From Acidobacteriota bacterium (GTDB lineage Bacteria; Acidobacteriota; Blastocatellia; UBA7656): 64,000 nt of DNA. Both the position numbers and the translations under genes were made by a program. This document shows, in pieces, positions 1 through 8,836 of the stretch. The notes under the pieces are model-generated. The model was not told where the DNA came from. It made no database searches and saw only the letters and a program-made list of their open reading frames with translations. Location of the stretch: contig JBBPIG010000008.1 in assembly GCA_038040445.1 (NCBI GenBank), positions 109,127-173,126 of the forward strand. The letters run 5' to 3'. Every line of letters starts with the position of its first letter. Positions within the stretch are counted from its first letter, which is position 1.

Positions 1-60
1 GGGGTGTGGTGTGTGTTTTTTTCGGGGGGGGGGCGGCGGTGGGGCCCCCCGAGGTTGGCC
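1..60. other. G-rich low-complexity edge sequence
   Basis: The first ~60 bases are runs of G, GT and GC with almost no other composition, unlike anything else in the window. An open frame runs through it into the first gene, but the translation is Gly/Pro/Ala-rich and lacks the lipoprotein signal that starts at 135. It is probably a contig-end sequencing or assembly artefact. Confidence 0.6.
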
Positions 61-134
61 CCGGCCCGGCGCTCGGTGCCGGCGCGGGGGCGGCCACGGA
101 GGGCCCGCCCCTACATGCTCAGAAAGGTGAGAAG

Positions 135-2099
135 ATGAGAAAACTTTGGGCATTCACATTGATCGCAGCGATGACGGCATGCACATCAACGAAGACGACG
201 GAACAGACAATGAACAACTCGGGTGACAACGAGCTCAAAAAGATTCACGACGCATACGTCGTTGAATTTCTGCGGCGCAACCCGACCGTCAACACCTACC
301 TTGGAGGCGCAGGGCTCGATCCCTCGCTGCGTGATGTCGACGGCACATTGCGCGATCACTCTGCGGCGGCGCTTGAAGCTGAAGACCGCTGGCTCGCAGA
401 AACGCAGAAGTCGTTCGAGAGCATCGACCCTAATACTCTTTCGGCAAACCTGCGAATAGACCGCGAAGTTGCGCTAGCTCAGATTCGGTTCCTGCTTCGT
501 CAGCATCAAGCGCGCCGCTATCAGGAGCGCGCGCTTGACACCTACACCGATGAGCCGTTCCGCGCGATCGACTGGCAGTTGCAGGGGATGACTCAGACTG
601 GCGAGAAGACTTATGGCACGGCGGACGAATGGTCGCTTGTTGCCAAACGCGTGAGCGCGATCCCTCGCTTTCTGGGCGTCGCAGAGGAACAGTTGCTGGC
701 TGGAATCAAGTCAAACAACACGCCTGATTTCCGAATGCTCACCCGGAACGGCATAAACACTTCCGAAGCCGACGAGAAGTACTTTGACGCGACGTTGCCG
801 AAGCTTGCCGAAGAAAGAATCGCCGGTACGCAGCGAGAAGAGTTACTGGCCCAAATTCGCAACGCCTCAAAAGAGGCGGCTGGAGCCTATCGAGCGTTGC
901 GGGACTTCGTAGCGAAGACCTTCTTTGACGACGTGGCTACGGCGAAGGTCAAGCCGCAATTCGCCGGCGATCGATTCGCGATGGGTGAAGCCGAGTACGA
1001 CTGGGCTCTCAAGAACAACTTCCGCATCGATAAGACCGCGGCTCAGCTCTACGAAGAGGCGTGGCCGATCGTCGAAGCGACGCAGAGAGAGATGATCGAA
1101 CTCGCGCGTGAGATCGGAAAGTCGCACGGTTGGACTCTTCCCGCGGAAGGCTCGGCTGCGGTGCGCGCGATTTTGGATGAGTTGTCGAAGGACTATCCGA
1201 AGTCCGATGCCGAGATGGTTTCGTGGTACCGGGATGCCGCGTTTCGCCTGGTTGAATATGCGCGCAAGACCGGAATCTTCGACGTGCCCGCCGACTACAA
1301 GCTCGAGGTCGTCGAGACGCCTGCGCCGTTGCGAGCTTCAATCGATGGCGCAGCCTACTATCCTGCTCCTCCGTTTAAGACCACCGGTGTCGGCCGCTTC
1401 TACGTGACGCCTACGGACAACGACCTCGCCGCGTTGAAGTCGAACAATCGCTCCGCGCTTGCCGACCTGTCCGCGCACGAAGGCTTTCCGGGCCACGACT
1501 GGTATTACAAAGTCATGACTCAGTACAAAGCTCAAATCGGCGCCGTGCGATGGCTCACGCCGGGGGCGGTCGAAGACTCGTCGTCGATGTGGGAAGACTC
1601 GATGCCGTCAGAAGGATGGGCGCTTTATTCCGAGGCGTTGATGGCTGAGCCTCAGCCGGGCGCTCCGCAGGGTTTCTACACTCCGGAAGAAAGGCTGTAT
1701 CAGTTGCAGGGCAAGCTCTACCGCGATCTGCGAGTTCGCGTAGACACGGGCATTCACACCGGCCGGATGAGCTACGACGACGCGGTCGATCTGTTCTCCC
1801 AGGTAGTCGATTTTCTTCCGGGCTCGTGCCGCGACGCCACGGCGACCGCGAAGGACGATAAGCGAGCGAGCTGCAAGTCGGCCGAGGGCGCGATCTTTCG
1901 CTATTCGAAGTGGCCGACTCAAGCGATCACCTATCGGCTGGGCAAAGACCAGATCTACGCGCTTCGAGAGGAAGCCGCAAAGCTTCTGGGAGATCGTTTC
2001 TCGGCCAAGACGTTTCATCTTCTTTTCATCAAGCAGGGAACAATCCCGGCCGGATACTTTCGCGATGAACTGCTGCGCGAGCTTCGTGAGTCGAAGTGA
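135..2099 (+). CDS. DUF885 family lipoprotein (putative metallohydrolase)
   Basis: A 654-residue protein. The frame is open from position 6, but ATG 135 is chosen because it begins a typical lipoprotein signal (MRKLWAFTLIAAMTAC, lipobox Cys at residue 16). The rest matches the DUF885 family: long helical stretches and the family motif HEGFPGH at about residues 448-454, probably part of a metal site. Members are often annotated as peptidase-like, but the substrate is not known to me. The lipobox suggests anchoring in the periplasm or outer membrane. It is the first gene of the window, and the low-complexity sequence upstream hides any promoter. The length is normal for the family, and no frameshift is seen. 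Confidence 0.85.
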   Translation: MRKLWAFTLIAAMTACTSTKTTEQTMNNSGDNELKKIHDAYVVEFLRRNPTVNTYLGGAGLDPSLRDVDGTLRDHSAAALEAEDRWLAETQKSFESIDPNTLSANLRIDREVALAQIRFLLRQHQARRYQERALDTYTDEPFRAIDWQLQGMTQTGEKTYGTADEWSLVAKRVSAIPRFLGVAEEQLLAGIKSNNTPDFRMLTRNGINTSEADEKYFDATLPKLAEERIAGTQREELLAQIRNASKEAAGAYRALRDFVAKTFFDDVATAKVKPQFAGDRFAMGEAEYDWALKNNFRIDKTAAQLYEEAWPIVEATQREMIELAREIGKSHGWTLPAEGSAAVRAILDELSKDYPKSDAEMVSWYRDAAFRLVEYARKTGIFDVPADYKLEVVETPAPLRASIDGAAYYPAPPFKTTGVGRFYVTPTDNDLAALKSNNRSALADLSAHEGFPGHDWYYKVMTQYKAQIGAVRWLTPGAVEDSSSMWEDSMPSEGWALYSEALMAEPQPGAPQGFYTPEERLYQLQGKLYRDLRVRVDTGIHTGRMSYDDAVDLFSQVVDFLPGSCRDATATAKDDKRASCKSAEGAIFRYSKWPTQAITYRLGKDQIYALREEAAKLLGDRFSAKTFHLLFIKQGTIPAGYFRDELLRELRESK

Positions 2100-2108
2100 A
2101 GAAGGAAT

Positions 2109-2238
2109 GCGTGAAACGTGATGCGTGACCGGATGAGGTCACCGAAGCGCGCATTCATGAGACTCTGTATGGTCACGCATCACGCATCACGCATCACGTT
2201 TCACGCATCACGTTTCACGCATCACGGATCACGCATCC
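2109..2238. repeat. Heptamer array with inverted partner arm (CATCACG type)
   Basis: The right arm (2171-2238) is about nine tandem 7-bp units, mostly CATCACG with TTTCACG and GATCACG variants. The left arm (2109-2130) is the reverse complement of part of it, so the two can pair as a 22-bp stem with extra heptamers looping out. The array ends one base before the ATG of the ABC exporter. The same architecture with a different heptamer recurs elsewhere in the window. Confidence 0.85.
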
Positions 2239-2239
2239 T

Positions 2240-4153
2240 ATGGGCATGCATTTCTCTTTCGGTCCGGCGCTTCCCGGCAACAAGCGGCCGACTCTCCAGG
2301 CGCGTTTCGCCGCGCTCGGCTACATCGCTCCATTGATCAAGCTCGTTTGGGAGACGCATCGCGGCTACACGATCGCGATGGCATTGCTGCGTCTGATGCG
2401 ATCCGCCATTCCGGTCGCTACGCTTTGGGTCGCGAAGCTGATAATCGACACGGTGGTTGCTTCGCGTGAATCATCTCCGGATTTCGCGAGGCTTTGGAAA
2501 CTCGTCGCTTTCGAAATCGTCATCATGACCACCGGCGATGTTCTTGCAAGAATGTCGTCGCTGGTTGAAAGTTTGCTGGGCGACCTGTTCTCAAACCATA
2601 CAAGCGTGCGATTGATGGAGCATGCTGCCACGCTCGACCTTTCGCACTTCGAAGACCCGGCATTCTACGATCATCTCGAACGCGCGCGGCGGCAGACAAC
2701 CGGCCGCATTGGGTTGCTGACCCAGCTTCTGACAATCGGGCAAGACGGCCTCACGTTGATATCGCTCGGCGCCGCGCTGATAGTGTACAGCCCCTGGCTT
2801 TTGCTGCTGCTTGCTATCGCAGTGCTGCCCAGCTTCTTTGGTGAGACTCACTTCGCTTCACTCGAGTATTCGATGCAGTTTCGCTGGACGCCCGAGCGCA
2901 GACAGCTCGACTATCTGCGTTATGTCGCAGCCAGCGACAAGACCGCGAAAGAGGTCCAACTCTTCGGGCTCTCTCACTGGCTGATAGAGCGGTTCCGCGC
3001 CCTCTCCGCGCGGTTTTATGACGAGAACAAAAAGCTTTCGATTCGCAAAGCGTACGTCAGCACGGCTCTGTCGTTGATAGGGACGCTTGGCTACTACAGC
3101 GCGTACGTAATCATACTGGCGCGTGCGGTGAACGGTGTGATCTCGATCGGCGAGCTGACCTTTATAGCGGGGTCGTTCGCGCGAAGTCGAGGATTGATCC
3201 AGGGACTGTTGATGGGCGCGGGCGGAATCTATCAACAGTGTCTCTACCTTAAGGACCTGTTCGATTTCTTTGATATGAAACCGTCGATCGCTTCTCCGCC
3301 CGGCGCGCCGCCGGTGCCGCGGCCCATCCGTGAAGGGTTCGTGTTCGAGGACATCGGCTTTCGCTATCCCGGGAGCGACGCGTGGGCGGTGCGGCATGTG
3401 AGCTTCACGTTGCGACCTGGTGAGCGCGTCGCGTTCGTGGGCGAAAACGGCGCCGGCAAGACCACGCTTACCAAGCTGCTCGCGCGGTTGTACGATCCAA
3501 CCGAAGGGCGACTTTTGTTGGACGGGGTCGATCTTCGAGAGTATGACATTCATTCGGTGCGGCGCGCGATCGGGGTGATCTTTCAAGACTTCGTAAAGTA
3601 CGATTTGCGTTTTGATGAGAACGTCGGCGTCGGCGAGATCGACGAAGTCCGCTCATATCTCGACCGGGCCAGCGCAAACGAAAAAGAACGCGACTCGATT
3701 GTAGCGGCTGACGGTAACGGCGAAGTGCCGGGCGCGATTGTTTCCGCCTCGGAGAAGTCGCAGGCCTCCTCGCTGCTGCCGCGATTCGCAAAAGGCTACA
3801 AACAGATGCTGGGCCGGCGTTTCGACGAGGGAGTCGAGCTTTCGGGCGGCGAATGGCAAAAGATTGCGCTTGCTCGCGCGTACATGCGCGACGCGCAGGT
3901 GCTGATTCTTGACGAGCCGACGGCTTCGCTTGATGCGCGAGCCGAGTACGAGGTCTTCATTCGGTTCTCGAAGCTGGTGGCGGGACGGATGGCGGTGATC
4001 ATTTCGCACCGCTTCTCGACGGTTAGGATGGCTGACAGGATCATCGTTCTTCAGAACGGAACTGTCGTCGAAGACGGATCTCACGAAGACTTAGTCGCAG
4101 CGAGCGGGTTGTACGCCGAGCTGTTCGCGTTGCAAGCGGAAGGGTATCGATAG
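2240..4153 (+). CDS. ABC exporter, fused membrane and ATPase domains
   Basis: A 637-residue half-transporter: about six membrane segments in residues 40-330, then a nucleotide-binding domain. Walker A GENGAGKTT is near residue 401, the signature LSGGEWQ near 534, and Walker B ends in LILDEPTASLD. Catalytic Glu and the H-loop His (ISHRFS) are present, so a homodimer could be active. An unusual feature is a stretch of roughly 35 extra residues between the Q-loop (IFQDFVKYDL) and the signature. The substrate cannot be read from the sequence. ATG 2240 directly follows a heptamer array and has no convincing ribosome binding site. A later start would cut into the N-terminal segment before the first membrane helix, so 2240 is kept with some doubt. 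Confidence 0.85.
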   Translation: MGMHFSFGPALPGNKRPTLQARFAALGYIAPLIKLVWETHRGYTIAMALLRLMRSAIPVATLWVAKLIIDTVVASRESSPDFARLWKLVAFEIVIMTTGDVLARMSSLVESLLGDLFSNHTSVRLMEHAATLDLSHFEDPAFYDHLERARRQTTGRIGLLTQLLTIGQDGLTLISLGAALIVYSPWLLLLLAIAVLPSFFGETHFASLEYSMQFRWTPERRQLDYLRYVAASDKTAKEVQLFGLSHWLIERFRALSARFYDENKKLSIRKAYVSTALSLIGTLGYYSAYVIILARAVNGVISIGELTFIAGSFARSRGLIQGLLMGAGGIYQQCLYLKDLFDFFDMKPSIASPPGAPPVPRPIREGFVFEDIGFRYPGSDAWAVRHVSFTLRPGERVAFVGENGAGKTTLTKLLARLYDPTEGRLLLDGVDLREYDIHSVRRAIGVIFQDFVKYDLRFDENVGVGEIDEVRSYLDRASANEKERDSIVAADGNGEVPGAIVSASEKSQASSLLPRFAKGYKQMLGRRFDEGVELSGGEWQKIALARAYMRDAQVLILDEPTASLDARAEYEVFIRFSKLVAGRMAVIISHRFSTVRMADRIIVLQNGTVVEDGSHEDLVAASGLYAELFALQAEGYR

Positions 4154-4167
4154 TGGGATGCACCGGG

Positions 4168-4938
4168 CTAACGCTGCGCGCGCGAGGGGGTTCGCTGAGT
4201 CAGGTGAGGAAGGAATTTGTTAAGCACCCGGTAGCCTAACAAGACCGCGACTGCCACGCCAAACAAGATTGGCTCTCGAGTATCCGCCTTCACAAGCATG
4301 TAGTAGTGAATCACGCCGCCGGCTGCTGACAGGTAAACAAGCCTGTGCAGCCGGTTCCATCGCTTGCCTCCCAGCCGCTTGATGCTCTTTTGAGTTGAAG
4401 TCAGCGCGAGGGGCACCAGCATCAGGAAGCTCGCCATGCCAACGGTGATGAAAGGGCGTTTGACGATGTCTTCGCCGATCGGCCCGAAGCCAAAAAACTT
4501 ATCGAACCAAACGTAGGTCAGCAGGTGAACGCAGCCGTAGAAGAACGCGTACAGCCCGAGCAGCCGTCGGAACTTGATCATCCATGGAAGGCCGAGCGCT
4601 TTGCGGAGCGGCGTCACCGCAAGCGAGAGTATCAAGAACAACAGCGTCAGAGCGCCGGTCGTGCGAGTTGCGAATTCCGTCGGGTTTGCGCCGAGGCGGT
4701 GGTGATACCAGTCCCACCCGAGCAGCGAGAGCGGCACCGCGCTGCTGATGAAAATCACGAGTTGTGCGAAGCGAGTATCGACGGAGGACGGACGACGGGC
4801 GACCGATGACGGGACGGACGACCGACGACCGATGCCGGACGCAGGAGGGCGGACGACTGACGACGGACGACTGACGACCGACGACGGGGACTCGGGTCGG
4901 TTGTCTTGGTTATCCTCTGGTCGTCGGTCCGCGGTCAT
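4168..4938 (-). CDS. msrQ: MsrQ heme-binding membrane subunit
   Basis: A 256-residue protein. From about residue 55 on it is a six-helix ferric-reductase-like membrane protein of the MsrQ (YedZ) family: the GLYAFFYGCVHLLTYVWFD helix with its conserved His, RLHRLVYLSAAGGVIHYY with two more His, and the usual length after the N-terminus. In E. coli it passes electrons from the quinone pool or flavin reductase to periplasmic MsrP. It lies 20 bp downstream of msrP on the same strand. Residues 2-53 are a low-complexity Arg/Pro/Ser/Val run encoded by a heptamer repeat array, which is not part of the family. No in-frame ATG, GTG or TTG lies between the array and the first helix, so the extension may really be translated or the start may be rebuilt. 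Confidence 0.9.
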   Translation of the reverse strand: MTADRRPEDNQDNRPESPSSVVSRPSSVVRPPASGIGRRSSVPSSVARRPSSVDTRFAQLVIFISSAVPLSLLGWDWYHHRLGANPTEFATRTTGALTLLFLILSLAVTPLRKALGLPWMIKFRRLLGLYAFFYGCVHLLTYVWFDKFFGFGPIGEDIVKRPFITVGMASFLMLVPLALTSTQKSIKRLGGKRWNRLHRLVYLSAAGGVIHYYMLVKADTREPILFGVAVAVLLGYRVLNKFLPHLTQRTPSRAQR

Positions 4939-4957
4939 CGGTCGGTCTTTGGTCGTC
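4780..4957. repeat. Heptamer array with inverted partner arm (GACGACC type)
   Basis: The left arm (about 4780-4890) is a run of degenerate 7-bp units such as GACGACC, GACGACT, GACGACG and GATGCCG. After a ~30-bp spacer the right arm (about 4920-4957) carries the complementary units (GTCGTCGGTC, GGTCATCGGTC). The right arm contains the msrQ start codon, and the left arm is read as msrQ residues 2-53. Confidence 0.8.
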
Positions 4958-4958
4958 T

Positions 4959-5930
4959 TCAGTAGTACTTCTTCAAATCCATCCCGCCGTAAAGCTGCGC
5001 GACCTGGTCACCGTAGCCGTTGAACATCAACGTGTCTCTCAAGCCGAACTCGCCGATGCGACGCTCGGCCTTTTGGCTCCAGCGCGGGTGGTCGCGGTTC
5101 GGATTCACATTCGAGTAGAAGCCGTACTCGCTCGGGCCCGCGATGTTCCAGGCCGTCGGTGGTTCATCTTCGACAAGCCTGATTCTCACGATCGACTTGA
5201 GTCCCTTGAAGCCATACTTCCACGGCACAACCAGTCTGAGCGGCGCGCCGTTTTGAGGCGGCAACGTTTCGCCGTACAGCCCGCTCGCGAGAATCGTCAG
5301 CGGGTGCATTGCTTCATCCAATCGCAGTCCTTCGATGTACGGCCAATCGAGAACGTCCGAGCTGAGGTTTGGCATCTGCTTCGGATCTGCGAGCGATTCA
5401 AAAGCGACGTACTTCGCTTGAGACAGCGGTTGCACTTCATCGAGCAGTTTCGCGAGCGGAAAGCCCACCCAGGGAATCACCATCGACCAGCGTTCGACGC
5501 AGCGATGACGATAGATGCGCTCTTCGGGCGGGCTGATCTTCAACAGATCGTCGATGTCAAAAACGCGCGGTTTGTTGACTAGACCTTCCACGGCCACCGT
5601 CCACGGACGAGTCACGAACCGTTTGGCCTTGCTCGCCACCTCGAGCTTGTCGGTCGAGAACTCGTAGAAGTTGTTGTAGTGGGTTATGTCTTCGTACGAG
5701 GTGTTTTTCTCATTGAGCGGAGGAGCCGTTTGCGGGGGCGCTTGGACATCGGCGATCTTTTCTCCCGCTTGAGTCTCTTCGCCGTGACTGGTGAAGTATC
5801 GATAGACAAGTCCGGTGGCGACTGCGCCGCCGGCAAGAGCTGCGCCGCGGATGAACATCCGGCGTTTTAGGTACAACTCCTTGCCGGTGATCTCGCTGCT
5901 CTTGATGTCGCCGGGTTTCTTGATCAACAT
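4959..5930 (-). CDS. msrP: MsrP periplasmic protein-methionine-sulfoxide reductase
   Basis: A 323-residue molybdoenzyme of the sulfite-oxidase fold. It has a twin-arginine signal ([14 protein letters not shown] at about residues 22-35) for export of the folded, cofactor-loaded protein. The molybdenum-ligating Cys is in RHRCVERW (Cys144), followed by the family pattern [13 protein letters not shown] and [15 protein letters not shown]. It reduces oxidised methionines in envelope proteins and takes electrons from MsrQ, encoded just downstream. Length and domain order are normal. ATG 5930 leaves a ~21-residue leader before the Tat motif, as in many homologues. Confidence 0.95.
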   Translation of the reverse strand: MLIKKPGDIKSSEITGKELYLKRRMFIRGAALAGGAVATGLVYRYFTSHGEETQAGEKIADVQAPPQTAPPLNEKNTSYEDITHYNNFYEFSTDKLEVASKAKRFVTRPWTVAVEGLVNKPRVFDIDDLLKISPPEERIYRHRCVERWSMVIPWVGFPLAKLLDEVQPLSQAKYVAFESLADPKQMPNLSSDVLDWPYIEGLRLDEAMHPLTILASGLYGETLPPQNGAPLRLVVPWKYGFKGLKSIVRIRLVEDEPPTAWNIAGPSEYGFYSNVNPNRDHPRWSQKAERRIGEFGLRDTLMFNGYGDQVAQLYGGMDLKKYY

Positions 5931-5942
5931 AGTCTCAAAATT

Positions 5943-6233
5943 CTAGCACCGTGAACTGAACCTCGACGCAGGGGAATCTATCGCTAGTGACCAAAATCGC
6001 GTCCTCCAGCGCCGCAACGCTCGCGAACCTATCTTGCGAAAAGCGAAACTTCCGCTGCCAAACGCGCTGATAGCCTGTTCCAAGGCGCGAATCTGGTCAC
6101 TGTCAATAATCGTCCTGCCATCAGATGCGATCGCCACGAACGCTCCCCGGTGCTTGCCTTCGAGATGCCTGCCAAACCTCTCGTAGAGTTCGTCGTCCTC
6201 ATCGGCGCGCCGGCGTAGTTCTTCCTGTTTCAT
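5943..6233 (-). CDS. Small DUF5678-like protein
   Basis: A 96-residue protein. Residues 13-75 match the DUF5678 pattern as I recall it: LYERFGRHLEGKHRGAFVAIASDGRTI, then GSGSFAFRKIG and a final RRWR. Family members usually stop near that RWR, so the last ~18 residues here look like an extension. In the +1 frame over the same bases another open stretch reads sensibly (RFASVAALEDAILVTSDRF...) and ends at 5938, which may mean a frameshift or a remnant of a neighbouring gene. Such small proteins often sit beside toxin-antitoxin or aspartic-protease genes. The function is unknown. Confidence 0.55.
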   Translation of the reverse strand: MKQEELRRRADEDDELYERFGRHLEGKHRGAFVAIASDGRTIIDSDQIRALEQAISAFGSGSFAFRKIGSRALRRWRTRFWSLAIDSPASRFSSRC

Positions 6234-6423
6234 TTAGACGTCCTTGAACTGAGAGTTGTGACTAGAAGTTTGAACATCGCTTCTGCTGTTACCGATATCC
6301 CGATTCGGCTCGATTCTATTCCCAGCTTGAGGGTTCAGGACATGGGAGGCTACTCTTGACCGAAGTAGTCCGAATCAACTCTCTTTACCAACTTCAAAGA
6401 CTGGAAATCAGGAATTGCCATAA

Positions 6424-6633
6424 TTAAGAGCGGCGCGCATTTGCAAGATCGCTATGCTCCCTAGATTCCATTGGCGATCCTGGACCGGCAGCTCCGCCAT
6501 TGGCGTCGGTCGTCTTGGTTGACGCAACGCGTTTCATCTTACCCAATTCGAGACACAACCTGCGCAACTGGGAGACTCGTTTCAGTCGAACTGTTACCGC
6601 CTCAGGCGACATATCAACTTTCATCTTGGCCAC
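6424..6633 (-). CDS. Small protein paired with nucleotidyltransferase
   Basis: A 69-residue protein whose start overlaps the last 20 bp of the upstream nucleotidyltransferase gene in another frame, a strong sign of translational coupling. The N-terminal half (MAKMKVDMSPEAVTVRLKRVSQLRRLCLELGK) is a basic amphipathic helix that could bind a partner protein or nucleic acid. The C-terminal half is Gly/Ser-rich and looks disordered. I do not recognise the family. Partner or antidote of the nucleotidyltransferase is an inference from the overlap only. Confidence 0.55.
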   Translation of the reverse strand: MAKMKVDMSPEAVTVRLKRVSQLRRLCLELGKMKRVASTKTTDANGGAAGPGSPMESREHSDLANARRS

Positions 6634-7081
6634 CCTTCAACCGCTCTATATCGTCCAAATCTTGACCGCTTCTACGGAACGACTTGAGTAAGATCAACCC
6701 CTCACGAGATACAACGAAAACACTCCCTTTGGGTGATGCCACTCTAATCCGATTGTTCCACGCGGCCGCAACCGCCGGTGTTACCAACAAGAAGTCGATC
6801 ATCAGCAAATCGCCATCGCTCGGATCGATCTTGGACAATCGTCGAATCTCGATCGCGCCCTTGTGGAAGGTCATCGGTTGCGCCTCTATAGTATAACCGA
6901 GACTGCGCACGAGTGACTTAGCTTCTTCCAGGCTCTCGCCGAGTATGAGCAAGTCGATATCGACCGTGGCGCGCGGGAGTCCGTGAACGGCCATCGCGAG
7001 TCCGCCGCACACAGCGTAATCTATCCCTCGCTCATCAAGAGCCGAGACTATCGATTTGAATTCTTCATAGAGATCAAACAT
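6614..7081 (-). CDS. Nucleotidyltransferase-fold protein (MNT/AbiEii-like)
   Basis: A 155-residue protein with the minimal nucleotidyltransferase core: YAVCGGLAMAVHGLPRATVDIDLLI at residues 22-46, where GG, the HG-x-R step and the DxD pair (DID) are the nucleotide and metal ligands, plus a later Asp in LMIDFLL. Proteins of this size and pattern are related to the MNT/AbiEii toxin group and DUF6036-type proteins. It overlaps a 69-residue downstream gene by 20 bp, so the two form a compact module. Substrate and toxicity are not shown by the sequence. Confidence 0.75.
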   Translation of the reverse strand: MFDLYEEFKSIVSALDERGIDYAVCGGLAMAVHGLPRATVDIDLLILGESLEEAKSLVRSLGYTIEAQPMTFHKGAIEIRRLSKIDPSDGDLLMIDFLLVTPAVAAAWNNRIRVASPKGSVFVVSREGLILLKSFRRSGQDLDDIERLKGGQDES

Positions 7082-7126
7082 GTTCAGGTTTCAGGATCGA
7101 GGCCAATGCAGACCTTGAGCTGCCTG

Positions 7127-7783
7127 TTACGATGCAATTCTGCTGCCCGACAATGTCGCTCTCAGCAAGTCCGCTGGCTCGTCTAGCGCCAGGTCGGGCG
7201 AAGTCTGAAGCAATTGTTCGCGGCTCGAGCCGCCCCACAACGCCGCCGCCGTTCGCGTTCCCGCCGCCCGCCCCATCATTATGTCAGCCGGGCTGTCGCC
7301 GATGACAAGCGTCGATCGAGGATCAGCTCCAAGACCGGCCATCGCGCGAATCACGCCGTCGGGTTCCGGCTTAGGGCTCTCGACATCGTCGCCCCACACC
7401 GCGAGACTTATGAGCCGCCGCAGTCCAATCATGTCCAGTTCCAGCTCGCCCGCGCGACGAGGCTTGAGCGATACGATCCCGACGCTCGCTCCCTGCTCGT
7501 TCAGCGACGACAGCAACTCTTCAATACCCTGATAGGCGATCAAGTGATGGTGATGCGTTGCGTAGTAGTGCTCTTCGAAACTCGCGTACATCTCGTCGAG
7601 CAGCTCCGCACCGTAGCGTCTGAGCACGTCGTGAGGAGGCACGTTCCAGAAATCGCTAAACTCGACGTCGTTGGGCAGGACTCCAGTGTGTCGCTCGATC
7701 GAATGAAGAAACGCCGCGCGATACGCGGGCTCGGAGTAAGCAAGCGTTCCGTCGAAGTCAAAGAGGAAGCAATCGAAATCCAT
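7127..7783 (-). CDS. HAD-family phosphatase (phosphoglycolate-phosphatase type)
   Basis: A 218-residue haloacid-dehalogenase hydrolase. Motif I FDFDGTLAYSEP is at about residues 8-19, motif II Ser at VGIVSLKPR, the Lys at SPKPEPDGV and the motif IV acid pair at VIGDSPADIMMG. The insert after motif I is the four-helix cap of subclass I, as in Gph/PGMB phosphatases, so a small phosphorylated metabolite is the likely substrate. It lies downstream of accA on the same strand, separated by a 125-bp palindromic repeat element that may uncouple the two transcripts. Confidence 0.85.
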   Translation of the reverse strand: MDFDCFLFDFDGTLAYSEPAYRAAFLHSIERHTGVLPNDVEFSDFWNVPPHDVLRRYGAELLDEMYASFEEHYYATHHHHLIAYQGIEELLSSLNEQGASVGIVSLKPRRAGELELDMIGLRRLISLAVWGDDVESPKPEPDGVIRAMAGLGADPRSTLVIGDSPADIMMGRAAGTRTAAALWGGSSREQLLQTSPDLALDEPADLLRATLSGSRIAS

Positions 7784-7787
7784 TGGG

Positions 7788-7912
7788 GTTGGGTTCAGGG
7801 TTCAGGGTTCAGGGTTCAGAGTTCAGAGTTCAGAGTTCAAGCTTTAGCTTGCAGGCCGCGAGTCAGCAACCTGAAGGTTGAACTCTGAACTCTGAACCCC
7901 GAACCCTCAACC
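7788..7912. repeat. Palindromic repeat with heptamer arms (GGGTTCA type), copy 1
   Basis: Seven phased units of GTTCAGG or GTTCAGA lead into a 63-bp core (7828-7890) bounded by GTTCAGAGTTCAA and its exact reverse complement. Complementary heptamers continue on the far side to 7912. The far end overlaps the accA stop codon. The 63-bp core recurs at 8857-8919 with only two differences. Confidence 0.9.
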
Positions 7913-8827
7913 GTGGGTCTGGTCCGTGCGCTCTTCGAACTCGCCCATCGTGCGGAACTTGTCGTAGCGCCGTGCGATGCGCTCCTCGCAACTGAGATCG
8001 CGCACCGACCGCAGCGCGTCCGAAAGAGACGCGTCCAGCAGACTGCCAGCTTCCTCGTGATTCATATGCGCGCCGCCCTCAGGCTCGGGGACGATCTTGT
8101 CGATCAATCCGAACTCGAGCAGGTCGGGCGCGGTCAATCGCAAAGCGTGGGCCGCTTCTTCTGCGTGTGCCTGATCGCGCCATAGTATCGCCGAGCAGGA
8201 TTCGGGCGAGATCACCGAATAGATCGAGTTCTCGAGCATCAACACCCGATCACCCAGCCCGATTGCGAGCGCGCCGCCTGACCCGCCTTCTCCGGTGACG
8301 GTCACTATCACCGGCACGCGCAGCCTCGCCATCTCGCGGAGGTTGTAAGCGATGGCTTCAGCCTGACCGCGCTCTTCGGCGTCGATGCCGGGATAAGCGC
8401 CGGGCGTGTCGATCAAACAGAATATCGGGCGCTGAAATTTCTCGGCGAACTTCATCGCGCGCAGCGCCTTGCGATAGCCTTCGGGTTTAGGCATGCCAAA
8501 GTTGCGGTGCTGGCGCTGTTTAGTCGTGCGGCCCTTCTGATGCCCAATAACCACGCAAGGATCGCCGTGGAAGTGGGCGAAGCCGGTGATCATCGCCGGG
8601 TCGTCGCCGAAGCGGCGGTCGCCGTGTATCTCGAAGAAATCCGTGAACAGCAGCCCGACATAGTCGAGCGTGTAAGGACGATTCGGATGGCGCGCGAGCT
8701 TCACCCGGTCCCAGGCGTCGGGTGTCCCGGGCTCGGCAGTAAGATTGGCCGCGCCGGACTCCTTGAGTCGACGATGGATCTCGTCGAGCGAGCCGACCGG
8801 GTCCATCTCCTTCTTTCGCTCTACCAT
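7907..8827 (-). CDS. accA: Acetyl-CoA carboxylase carboxyltransferase subunit alpha
   Basis: A 306-residue protein that matches AccA along its length. [27 protein letters not shown] is the family N-terminal signature, followed by the crotonase-fold region with [31 protein letters not shown], whose glycines form the oxyanion site. With AccD it transfers the carboxyl group from carboxy-biotin to acetyl-CoA, giving malonyl-CoA for fatty acid synthesis. accD is not in the window. The start could also be Met8. The gene is framed on both sides by near-identical 63-bp palindromes. Confidence 0.95.
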   Translation of the reverse strand: MVERKKEMDPVGSLDEIHRRLKESGAANLTAEPGTPDAWDRVKLARHPNRPYTLDYVGLLFTDFFEIHGDRRFGDDPAMITGFAHFHGDPCVVIGHQKGRTTKQRQHRNFGMPKPEGYRKALRAMKFAEKFQRPIFCLIDTPGAYPGIDAEERGQAEAIAYNLREMARLRVPVIVTVTGEGGSGGALAIGLGDRVLMLENSIYSVISPESCSAILWRDQAHAEEAAHALRLTAPDLLEFGLIDKIVPEPEGGAHMNHEEAGSLLDASLSDALRSVRDLSCEERIARRYDKFRTMGEFEERTDQTHG

Positions 8828-8836
8828 TTCAGTCTA

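Noticed and set aside
1-134. N-terminal extension of the first gene to position 6
   Set aside because: The added residues come from G-rich edge sequence, and the lipoprotein signal starts at 135.
2171-2238. CRISPR array
   Set aside because: The units are 7 bp, tandem and without spacers, so this is a simple heptamer array. No cas gene is present in the window.
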